From UBA1550 sp049294435 (GTDB lineage: Bacteria; Patescibacteriota; Minisyncoccia; Phycocordibacterales; UBA1550): a DNA stretch of 5,744 nucleotides. The stretch covers positions 1 to 5,744 of the forward strand of contig JBAQCU010000044.1 in the NCBI GenBank assembly GCA_049294435.1. Reading direction: 5' to 3'. Below, in pieces: positions 1 through 5,267 of this stretch (the stretch's first letter is position 1; each line of letters begins with the position of its first letter). The position numbers and the translations under genes are program-made. Below the pieces are notes generated by a model, which was not told the origin of the DNA, searched no databases, and was given only the letters and a program-made list of their open reading frames with translations.

Positions 1-37
1 GAACAGTAGTTCCGCATTTTTCGCACCACATTACCAT
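1..37 (-). CDS. Possible divergent gene, N-terminal fragment with a CxxC zinc-ribbon start
   Basis: Reading the minus strand from an ATG at 37 gives MVMWCEKCGTTV before the window ends. A tryptophan followed by CxxCG is typical of an N-terminal zinc ribbon or rubredoxin-like knuckle, but only one half of a zinc site is visible and no function can be assigned. The ATG at 31 is an alternative start. I see no Shine-Dalgarno site upstream. The gene would be divergent from tpiA and would share the short intergenic region at 38-137. Twelve codons can look meaningful by chance, so this stays tentative. Plus-strand reading frames through the same bases are closed by early stops and show nothing recognisable. 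Confidence 0.33.
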   Translation of the reverse strand, partial: MVMWCEKCGTTV

Positions 38-47
38 GTGATATAAT
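19..47 (+). promoter_or_regulatory. Candidate extended -10 promoter of the tpiA operon
   Basis: TATAAT at 42-47 is a perfect -10 hexamer and is preceded by TG at 39-40, giving the extended -10 form TGATATAAT. The -35 position (about 19-24, TTTCGC) is poor, which is usual for extended -10 promoters. Transcription would start near 54, leaving a leader of about 85 bases before tpiA. The leader is AT-rich and holds only a weak TTTCAA/TTGAAA inverted repeat (71-76 and 87-92). Confidence 0.45.
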
Positions 48-137
48 GAACGTACTTGTCCCGTTAGAGTTTTCAAAATTTTATTATTGAAATTAGGAAA
101 ACTACGGAAAGTTTATTTAATTATTTAAAGATAGCTT

Positions 138-938
138 ATGAACAAAAACTCTACTGGGATGAAACAGAAAAAACTAATTATCGGAAACTGGAAAATGTAT
201 CCCGCAAGTCTAAAAGATGCAAAGGCGAAATTCACGACAATCAAGAAAGTAGCAGGAAAGCTCGCCAATGTACAAACTGTGGTATGTCCTCCGCTCGTAT
301 ATGTAAGTGAACTAAAAAAACTTGTTTCTGGACACCGTGTTGTCATCGGTGCGCAGAACGCGTGGTTTGAAACTGAGGGCGCGTTTACTGGAGAGGTTTC
401 TATCGCAATGCTCGCATCTGTTGGAGCGCAATATGTAATAGTTGGTCATTCTGAACGTCGTGCCAACGTGAATGGTCAGGGAGAGAGCGACGAGCTTATA
501 AATAAAAAAGTTCTTGCTGGAGTAAAAGCAGGACTCACTGTGGTTTTATGCGTGGGTGAGCGTGAGCGTGATGCCGACGGAGTATATTTGAAATTTATAA
601 CAGAGCAAATAAAGGAGGCGCTCCACGGTGTGCAGAAAAAGGAACTCAAGAAAGTAGTTATTGCGTATGAACCAATATGGGCAATAGGAAAGAACGCAAT
701 ACATTCAGCATCTCCAGACGACGCCCTTGAAGTTTCTATTTTAATCAAAAGGACTTTGGCGGATTTGTATGGAAAAGACAGTAGTGTTATTCAAATTCTG
801 TATGGAGGTTCTGTGGATGCGAAAAATGCATGGGAGTTTCTGCTCAAGTCTCAAGTAAATGGACTTCTCGTTGGACGCGCCAGCCTCGACCCGAAAGTAT
901 TCGGGGAGATTTTGAAGAGCGCAGATACAATAAAATAA
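138..938 (+). CDS. tpiA: Triosephosphate isomerase
   Basis: Cytoplasmic TIM-barrel enzyme interconverting dihydroxyacetone phosphate and glyceraldehyde 3-phosphate in glycolysis. The 266-residue protein has the family landmarks in order: GNWKM with catalytic Lys19, GAFTGE at 81-86, GHSERR with catalytic His104, AYEPIWAIG with catalytic Glu178, YGGSV at 222-226 and the C-terminal phosphate loop at 242-250. Two places differ from the textbook enzyme. The C-terminal hinge of catalytic loop 6, normally TGKTA, is replaced by a longer KNAIHSAS segment, and the usual VGGASL reads VGRASL. The catalytic residues are intact, so I expect an active enzyme. An ATG at 159 (MKQKKLIIGNWKM) gives a more standard N-terminus and is a real alternative start. 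Neither start has a strong Shine-Dalgarno site. It is the first gene of a run with pgk and an MFS gene, and its stop overlaps the pgk start by one base. Confidence 0.97.
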   Translation: MNKNSTGMKQKKLIIGNWKMYPASLKDAKAKFTTIKKVAGKLANVQTVVCPPLVYVSELKKLVSGHRVVIGAQNAWFETEGAFTGEVSIAMLASVGAQYVIVGHSERRANVNGQGESDELINKKVLAGVKAGLTVVLCVGERERDADGVYLKFITEQIKEALHGVQKKELKKVVIAYEPIWAIGKNAIHSASPDDALEVSILIKRTLADLYGKDSSVIQILYGGSVDAKNAWEFLLKSQVNGLLVGRASLDPKVFGEILKSADTIK

Positions 939-2080
939 TGAAACTCCCCACAGTAAAAGATATTAAGAATTTGAAAGGCAAACGCGTGGTGCTTCGTTTG
1001 GATTTTAACGTGCCAATCAAGAATGGAAGGATAGTAGAGACGATGCGCATTGACCGCGCGATACCGACGATTGAATATTTGGTAAAGAAAAAGGCGCGCA
1101 TCCTTATTTTTTCCCATGTAGGAAAGGATGCATCATCATCACTGAAACCAGTTGTTCAGTATCTTTCAAAAAAAATTAAAGTAGGTTTTGTTCCAGATTT
1201 TCGCACAGAGGAAGCACGAGCAATTGCTGGTGGCCTTCCAGAAGGAGGAGTGGTGCTTTTTGAAAATCTTCGCTTGGACGATAGGGAGACCGAGAACGAT
1301 TCAGCGTTTGCAAAATATCTTGCTTCGTTTGGTGAGATATATGTAAATGACGCTTTTGCAGTTTCACACAGAGAACATGCATCTGTAGTAGGAATAACAA
1401 AATATTTGCCGAGCTATGCAGGTTTCCTAATTGCTGACGAGGTAAAAAATTTGGCTCTTGCGCTCAAGCCAAAACACCCGTTTCTTTTTATTCTTGGAGG
1501 AGCAAAGTTTGAAACAAAAATGCCTTTGATGAAAAAGTTTATGAAGATTGCAGACAATATATTTGTCGGAGGAGTTCTAGCGAATGACTTCTTCCATGAA
1601 AATGGCATAGAGACAGGGAAGTCGTTCGTTGATAAATACAATTTTAAACTCACGCCCCTATTGAAAAAAGGGAAAATAATTCTACCAACTGACGTAGTTG
1701 TGCGAAACAGCGATGCTGGCAAAGCAGTCGTGAAAAAGCTAAAAGAGATTTCATCTACAGACAGCATTGTTGATGTTGGGCCGGAAACTATAAAAAATCT
1801 TTCCCCAATACTTAAAAAGGCAAAGCTTATAGTGTGGAACGGGCCTCTTGGATACTACGAAGGCGGTTTTGACAAAGCGACCATCGCGCTTTTAAAAGCG
1901 ATAACGGAAGTCAAAGCAACATCAATCATTGGGGGAGGAGATACGGCAGTTATTGTTGAAAAGCTTGGGCTTGAGAAAAAATTTTCTTTTGTATCCACTG
2001 GTGGAGGAGCAACTTTGGATTATCTTGTGGACGGGAAACTTCCCGGCATTGATGCGATTATTAAGTGTAAAAAAAGATAA
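938..2080 (+). CDS. pgk: Phosphoglycerate kinase
   Basis: Transfers phosphate from 1,3-bisphosphoglycerate to ADP in the cytoplasm, the first ATP-yielding step of glycolysis. The 380-residue product has the N-domain substrate residues in RLDFNVP (Asp22, Asn24), Arg37, His60, ENLRL (Arg112) and HREHAS (Arg145). The C-domain nucleotide site shows GGAK (187-190), WNGPLG (300-305), GGGDT (332-336) and STGGGA (353-358). The usual SHLGRPxG loop is SHVGKDASSSLKPV. The family arginine after HLG is therefore lysine (Lys63), and about eight residues are missing before SLKPV, which partly explains the short length. The start chosen is the ATG at 938. The frame is open further upstream, but that part lies over tpiA and has no family resemblance. 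The tpiA stop and this start form TAATG with no Shine-Dalgarno site, so translation probably depends on coupling. Its own TAA overlaps the next ATG in the same way. Confidence 0.97.
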   Translation: MKLPTVKDIKNLKGKRVVLRLDFNVPIKNGRIVETMRIDRAIPTIEYLVKKKARILIFSHVGKDASSSLKPVVQYLSKKIKVGFVPDFRTEEARAIAGGLPEGGVVLFENLRLDDRETENDSAFAKYLASFGEIYVNDAFAVSHREHASVVGITKYLPSYAGFLIADEVKNLALALKPKHPFLFILGGAKFETKMPLMKKFMKIADNIFVGGVLANDFFHENGIETGKSFVDKYNFKLTPLLKKGKIILPTDVVVRNSDAGKAVVKKLKEISSTDSIVDVGPETIKNLSPILKKAKLIVWNGPLGYYEGGFDKATIALLKAITEVKATSIIGGGDTAVIVEKLGLEKKFSFVSTGGGATLDYLVDGKLPGIDAIIKCKKR

Positions 2081-3330
2081 TGTCATCAATAGCTCAAAAG
2101 GACAACTCAAAAAAGATTGTTCCGCTTGTTTTCATCACTGTTTTAATTGACATGTTGGGGATTGGAATTCTCATTCCAGTCATCCCTCAACTTTTTACAA
2201 ACCCAGAGTCACCGCATTACATATTGGCGGGCACAGCATATGGAGAGAGCGGATATTTTTTGGTCGGGCTCTTGCTCGCGTTGTACGCCGGCGGAATGTT
2301 TCTCTCCTCGCCGATTTTTGGAGAATTGTCAGACAGATATGGACGCAAAAAAATGCTCTCGTGGGCGCTCGTTGGCAGTACTGTCTCATATTCGCTTTTC
2401 GCGATAGGGATCGCAACGCAAAATGTTCCGCTACTACTTTTTGCGCGCGTTACTGGTGGTCTTTCTGCTGGAAACATTGGTATCGCGCAAGCGGTAATTG
2501 CGGATATTACTCCGAAAGCCTTGCGTGCCGGGCGCTTCGGTCTAATTGGCGCGGCGTTTGGTATAGGATTTATTCTTGGGCCATCGCTCGGTGGCATACT
2601 CTCAGATCCTCTTGGGTTGGGATTTTTTGGCGCTGCAACACCGTTTTGGTTTTCCGCGGTTCTCGCTGGCGTGAATGTTTTGTGGGTGGTATTCATTCTT
2701 CCGGAAACGAACAAGAATATTGAGCGAGTGCATAACAAACTTACACTCCTCCGTTCATTTGCGAATATTGCAAAAGCATTTCGTCCATCAAAGCTTCGCG
2801 CGCTTTTTGGAGTAAATTTTTTATTTCAAGCAGGTTTTTCGTTTTATACGTCGTTTTTAGGCGTGTTGCTAGTTTATCGTTTTGCAATGAGCGAAGTTGA
2901 TATTGGAACATATTTCAGTTTCGTTGGGATTTTTATAGTTCTTACACAAGGGCTTATCACACGCCCCGTTACCGCCCGCTACACAGAAAAGCAAATTCTT
3001 CGCATATCAATTCCAGCTGTTTCGTTGATCATCATTTTGATCGCGCTTGCACAAACAGAGACATCATTGTATCTAATTGCGCCATTTTTTGCGGTCGCAG
3101 TCGGGCTTTCAATGGCAAACCTCACATCTGCTGTGAGTAGACGCGCTGGGGACACCATCCAGGGCGAAGTGTTGGGAATCAACAGTAGTGTAAACGCTCT
3201 CGCGCAGGCGTTCCCACCTCTCTTAGGCGGAATAATAGCTACACTTTCCACGCCTGCTACTGCGCTTCTTGTTGGCGCAACATCTGTTGCGTTTGCCGCG
3301 TACGGGTACAAGCATGTTACGCATGATTGA
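2080..3330 (+). CDS. MFS transporter, DHA1 (TetA-like) drug:H+ antiporter type
   Basis: Cytoplasmic-membrane secondary transporter of 416 residues with a hydrophobicity pattern consistent with 12 helices. Helix 1 carries DMLGIGILIPVIP (24-36), the D-x-x-G-x-G-x-x-x-P-x-x-P signature of drug:H+ antiporters. The loop between helices 2 and 3 has MFS motif A, GELSDRYGRKK (81-91). Helix 5 has the antiporter motif C region GIGFILGPSLGG (161-172), and the second half ends in the TetA-like QGEVLGINSSVNALAQAFPPLLGG stretch (361-384). A polar central loop at about 210-240 separates the halves. By family this should be proton-driven efflux of a small molecule; the substrate cannot be read from sequence. 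Its ATG overlaps the pgk stop (TAATG), so it is probably the last gene of the glycolytic operon and ends at the terminator just downstream. That linkage could equally mean a metabolite substrate or convenience of expression. Confidence 0.93.
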   Translation: MSSIAQKDNSKKIVPLVFITVLIDMLGIGILIPVIPQLFTNPESPHYILAGTAYGESGYFLVGLLLALYAGGMFLSSPIFGELSDRYGRKKMLSWALVGSTVSYSLFAIGIATQNVPLLLFARVTGGLSAGNIGIAQAVIADITPKALRAGRFGLIGAAFGIGFILGPSLGGILSDPLGLGFFGAATPFWFSAVLAGVNVLWVVFILPETNKNIERVHNKLTLLRSFANIAKAFRPSKLRALFGVNFLFQAGFSFYTSFLGVLLVYRFAMSEVDIGTYFSFVGIFIVLTQGLITRPVTARYTEKQILRISIPAVSLIIILIALAQTETSLYLIAPFFAVAVGLSMANLTSAVSRRAGDTIQGEVLGINSSVNALAQAFPPLLGGIIATLSTPATALLVGATSVAFAAYGYKHVTHD

Positions 3331-3337
3331 TTAGCAA

Positions 3338-3376
3338 AAAGAAATCCCGAACGGCCATGCCGTTCGGGATTTCTTT
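3338..3376. terminator. Bidirectional intrinsic terminator between convergent genes
   Basis: Perfect 17-bp inverted repeat (3338-3354 with 3360-3376) around a five-base spacer, with the GC-rich centre ATCCCGAACGG/CCGTTCGGGAT. The stem foot is AAAGAAA on one side and TTTCTTT on the other, so U-rich tracts follow the hairpin on both strands. The minus-strand tract is extended by two further T (3337-3336). It lies 7 bases after the MFS stop and 7 bases beyond the end of the oppositely oriented YtxH-like gene, so it serves both. Confidence 0.92.
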
Positions 3377-3383
3377 GATTTAA

Positions 3384-3749
3384 TTACTTGCCTTTCTTTG
3401 CCACTTTCTTTTTTGGAGCTGGAGAAATTGATTTCTTGATATTCTTCCAGTGTCCATGAATCTCTTTCATCATTGCGTCTACTTCTGCAGGGTCAATACT
3501 TTTTATTGCTTTGTACTTTGCGCCTACCTTGTGAATGATTGCATTGTACTGCTCCTCTGTTACATCCTTCATTTTTTCCACGCCTTCAAGCACTTCGCCT
3601 TTCGCCTTGAGCATCCATCCGCGAACTTTCTTTCTATTCTTTGCGCCATCTTTGCTTCCGTATAGAAAGTATCCTGCTGCTGTAAGCGCTGCAAGCGCCG
3701 CGACTCCTGCTCCAATAGCTACTTTTGCCCCTGTTGATGTTTTTTTCAT
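3384..3749 (-). CDS. Small membrane-anchored YtxH-like protein
   Basis: A 121-residue protein with an Ala/Gly-rich single membrane helix at about 9-30. A basic stretch GSKDGAKNRKKVRGW (31-45), a mostly helical charged region (45-107) and a Pro/Ala/Lys tail (APKKKVAKKGK) follow. A short hydrophobic anchor followed by a G-x-x-x-G-x-x-x-R-K-K type segment and amphipathic helix is the layout of YtxH-domain proteins; the match is by architecture and is not certain. The lysine-rich tail could contact nucleic acid, membrane or wall polymers. It starts 23 bases after the stop of the upstream minus-strand gene, so the two are probably co-transcribed, and it ends at the bidirectional terminator. The ATG at 3749 has an A-rich leader with no Shine-Dalgarno site. 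Function unknown. Confidence 0.8.
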   Translation of the reverse strand: MKKTSTGAKVAIGAGVAALAALTAAGYFLYGSKDGAKNRKKVRGWMLKAKGEVLEGVEKMKDVTEEQYNAIIHKVGAKYKAIKSIDPAEVDAMMKEIHGHWKNIKKSISPAPKKKVAKKGK

Positions 3750-3772
3750 TTGATTTGTTATTTGTTGTATTA

Positions 3773-4036
3773 TTATTTTTTTGGTGGCGCAAAAGACTGC
3801 ACAAAAGCAATAATTTTTTGTAGCACACTTTCACCACTCCCTCTTATCTTTCTTCGCGCCGATCTTGCTCCCTTTGCAAACCGCTCACTTTCTCTTCGTA
3901 AAATATGCGCAACCTCGCTCACGTCCTTCGCAGTACGCAGGACGTAGTAGAGAAGCACAGCCACAAAAATCGCAATTACCACAACTGCGACAGTCGTAAC
4001 CAAAAAGAAAATATCCATTTTTGCAAAAGCGTCCAT
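3773..4036 (-). CDS. Small single-helix membrane protein, DUF948/YtxG-like
   Basis: With the start at 4036 the product is 87 residues: a very hydrophobic membrane helix at about 9-33, then a charged, Arg-rich amphipathic region (34-68) and a short APPKK end. An N-terminal helix followed by a soluble coil-like stretch resembles DUF948 proteins such as YtxG, and the next gene downstream is YtxH-like, the same pairing as ytxG-ytxH in Bacillus. The assignment rests on layout and context rather than on a diagnostic motif. The start is uncertain: an in-frame GTG at 4105 would add 23 unconvincing residues and reach the foot of the palindrome, and an ATG at 4018 (MDIFFLV) would place the helix at the very N-terminus. 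A TATACT hexamer on the minus strand (4054-4049) could be the -10, which would leave a leader of only a few bases before 4036. Confidence 0.72.
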   Translation of the reverse strand: MDAFAKMDIFFLVTTVAVVVIAIFVAVLLYYVLRTAKDVSEVAHILRRESERFAKGARSARRKIRGSGESVLQKIIAFVQSFAPPKK

Positions 4037-4104
4037 AGGTACCCAAGTAGTATACTCCCTTGTTTGTAAAAAGGGAAAATCACCTGCAATTATAGTAGCC
4101 TTCA

Positions 4105-4160
4105 CTCACTTCCTGTCACGTAACACAAGTTATGACTTGTGTTACGTGACAGGAAGTGAG
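4105..4160. repeat. Palindrome P1: 26-bp arms, four-base centre TATG
   Basis: 4105-4130 and 4135-4160 are perfect reverse complements, and the centre TATG adds an A:T pair flanked by a T·G wobble. The inner 38 bases (4114-4151) align base for base with palindromes P2 and P3; the outer nine pairs (CTCACTTCC/GGAAGTGAG) are found only here. It lies between divergent genes: its left foot is 69 bases from the likely start of the minus-strand gene at 4036, and its right foot is 19 bases before the ATG at 4180. No T-run follows on either strand, so it is not an ordinary intrinsic terminator. Confidence 0.95.
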
Positions 4161-4179
4161 ATACTTATTAAATAAGGAT

Positions 4180-4734
4180 ATGAAAAATTACGAACGAGGG
4201 GAACTAGCAAAAGAGATTTTGAAAGGCCTTGCGATGGGCGGTTTCATTGTAATGTGTTTAGCTATGCCAAACTTAGCGCAAGTAGTGGACCTCTTTAAGC
4301 CAAAAAATTCTCGTGATAGGTATCGCGTTGGTCAGGCAGTTAAGCGTCTTCAGAAAAATAACATGATTCGCATTGTAAATCACAATGGTCATGAGGTTGT
4401 AGAATTAACCTCACAGGGCAAGAAAAAAGTCTTAGACTATGACCTTGAAAATATGCAACTTGAGACCAAGAAGAAATGGGACGGTAAGTGGCGCATAGTG
4501 ATGTTTGATATTCCTCAGACAAAAAAGAAAGCTCGGGATGCGGTAAGTTATAAAATCAAAGAAATTGGCATGTACCCAATACAAAAATCAGTTTTTGTTT
4601 TTCCGCATCCATGCAAGGACGAAATAGATTTTGTTGGAGGGATTTTTGGGGTAAGAGAAAACATTATCTATATTGAAGCGACCCATATTGATGGTGCAGA
4701 AAAAGTAAAGCGCCATTTTAAAATTCGGAAATAA
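4180..4734 (+). CDS. PaaX-like protein: winged-helix N-terminus with Cas2-fold C-terminal domain
   Basis: A 184-residue protein. Residues 1-90 look like a winged-helix domain: a helical segment GELAKEILKGLAMGG, a basic recognition-like stretch RDRYRVGQAVKRLQKNNMIRI (45-65) and a wing ending in VELTSQGKKKV (74-84). Residues 100-184 begin WDGKWRIVMFDIP, the typical start of the PaaX C-terminal, Cas2-like ferredoxin fold. SVFVFPHPCKDEIDFVGGIFGV (137-158) follows. Proteins of this sort are often automatically labelled Cas2, but there is no array, Cas1 or other cas gene here, and the fused winged helix favours a DNA-binding transcription factor. Asp110 in MFDIP sits where Cas2 has its metal-binding aspartate. 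I chose the ATG at 4180; the in-frame GTG at 4156 lies inside the palindrome stem and adds eight unconvincing residues. AAGG lies only two bases before the ATG, and TATTAA at 4166-4171 might be a -10, giving a very short or absent leader. Confidence 0.88.
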   Translation: MKNYERGELAKEILKGLAMGGFIVMCLAMPNLAQVVDLFKPKNSRDRYRVGQAVKRLQKNNMIRIVNHNGHEVVELTSQGKKKVLDYDLENMQLETKKKWDGKWRIVMFDIPQTKKKARDAVSYKIKEIGMYPIQKSVFVFPHPCKDEIDFVGGIFGVRENIIYIEATHIDGAEKVKRHFKIRK

Positions 4735-4736
4735 GG

Positions 4737-4771
4737 GCTTAAATAAGTTCCGATTAAGCACCTACTTTTTT
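4737..4771 (+). terminator. Weak candidate terminator after the PaaX-like gene
   Basis: GCTTAA (4737-4742) and TTAAGC (4754-4759) can form a six-pair, AT-rich stem with an 11-base loop, followed after CACCTAC-like sequence by six T (4766-4771). The stem starts two bases after the stop codon. It is weak, and the T-run is separated from the stem by six bases, so termination would be partial at best. Confidence 0.3.
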
Positions 4772-4791
4772 GTCTTCAGTTCCAATAATAT

Positions 4792-4829
4792 CGTCACGTA
4801 AAGCAAGTCATGGCTTGCTTTACGTGACG
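4792..4829. repeat. Palindrome P2: 38-base near-perfect palindrome
   Basis: Arms CGTCACGTAAAGCAAG (4792-4807) and CTTGCTTTACGTGACG (4814-4829) are perfect reverse complements, and the six-base centre TCATGG continues the symmetry except for one T·G pair. It aligns without gaps to the inner 38 bases of P1 and to P3. It lies 57 bases after the PaaX-like stop and 93 bases before the next start codon. No T-run follows it on either strand. Confidence 0.95.
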
Positions 4830-4871
4830 CATGGAGACTGATGGAAACCAGGGTTACGATTGACGTAGGAC

Positions 4872-4900
4872 TTGAAAAAAATAGGATGAGAGTACTATTA
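4872..4900 (+). promoter_or_regulatory. Candidate promoter of the small membrane protein gene
   Basis: TTGAAA (4872-4877, five of six consensus bases) is followed after 17 bases by TATTAG (4895-4900, four of six). A start near 4907 would leave a leader of about 16 bases before the ATG at 4923. An alternative pairing is TTGACG (4860-4865) with TAGGAT (4881-4886), spacing 15. Short hexamers in AT-rich DNA are weak evidence. Confidence 0.3.
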
Positions 4901-4922
4901 GTTAGACATTAATACAAAAAAT

Positions 4923-5267
4923 ATGGAGAGAAATCTTGAGCAGTCAAAACAAAATATGCCGGAAGGAAATAAAAGTAGGAGAATTTTCAAAATTTTTCTA
5001 CTTATTATTTACATTACTGCATTTATTTCACCTGCATTTGTTTGGGCTTTGGCACTAGGTACGACATATTCATTTATATGTTTAGGGATACTCATAATTA
5101 TCCCCTTTGTCTACATTATTACTGATAAATGGATATTAAAAACAGAGAGGGCTAGAGAAATACTTTGGAACATTCCATTGGTTCTTATCTCACTGTTCTT
5201 GCTCTACATGATATTTACTGTAGCTGCACCTGCTTTGTGGAGTAAAATCGCTCAGCTCTTTTCCTAG
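4923..5267 (+). CDS. Unrecognised small membrane protein with three predicted helices
   Basis: A 114-residue protein that I do not recognise. A polar N-terminal tail (1-20, ending in KSRR) precedes hydrophobic helices at about 21-46, 48-68 and 82-105. The intervening loop DKWILKTERAREILW (68-82) is basic. By the positive-inside tendency, the N-terminal tail and a loop of this type would favour the cytoplasm. There is no signal-peptidase or lipobox motif and no enzymatic motif. The ATG at 4923 has no Shine-Dalgarno site; an internal ATG at 4956 would remove part of the tail only. The region is strongly AT-rich (14 G or C in the 60 bases at 4981-5040), partly because Ile, Phe, Leu and Tyr dominate. 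It lies downstream of palindrome P2, and its TAG stop shares CTAG with the converging HIT gene, with no terminator between them. It could be a membrane partner of a neighbour, but nothing here shows that. Confidence 0.75.
   Translation: MERNLEQSKQNMPEGNKSRRIFKIFLLIIYITAFISPAFVWALALGTTYSFICLGILIIIPFVYIITDKWILKTERAREILWNIPLVLISLFLLYMIFTVAAPALWSKIAQLFS

Noticed and set aside
830..937. An N-terminal extension of pgk upstream of 938
   Set aside because: The added 36 residues have no similarity to the family and overlap the end of tpiA; the ATG at 938 gives the normal PGK N-terminus.
2217..2738. A 173-codon open frame on the minus strand
   Set aside because: It lies wholly inside the MFS gene in antisense, its product is Pro/Arg/Ala-rich without motifs, and the plus-strand frame has clear family signatures. 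The other antisense frames over tpiA, pgk and MFS are rejected for the same reason.
3535..3753. Plus-strand frame over the YtxH-like gene
   Set aside because: It is antisense to a better-supported gene. The Ser/Ala/Phe-rich product mirrors the Lys/Ala-rich codons of the other strand, and the frame runs past the start of the minus-strand gene without a ribosome site.
4056..4076. TCCCTT/AAGGGA hairpin upstream of the minus-strand pair
   Set aside because: It has six pairs with a nine-base loop and no consistent position relative to a gene end. It is probably chance in AT-rich DNA.
4095..4098. GTAG near the left foot of P1 as a REP-type guide tetranucleotide
   Set aside because: It is six bases away from the stem and has no counterpart beside P2 or P3, so it does not support a REP/Y1-transposase element on its own.
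4156..4179. GTG start for the PaaX-like gene
   Set aside because: It sits in the foot of palindrome P1 and adds eight residues that are not part of the domain. The AGGAA directly touching it is part of the palindrome arm, at the wrong distance for a ribosome site.
4180..4734. CRISPR Cas2 endonuclease as the identity of this gene
   Set aside because: The N-terminal winged helix is foreign to Cas2, and there is no repeat-spacer array or other cas gene in the window. The three palindromes are too few, too widely spaced and too variable to be CRISPR repeats.
4831..4888. Short open frames after P2 (10 codons from 4831 and 15 codons from 4841)
   Set aside because: Both are very short, with no ribosome site and no recognisable product; they occupy the probable promoter region of the 4923 gene.
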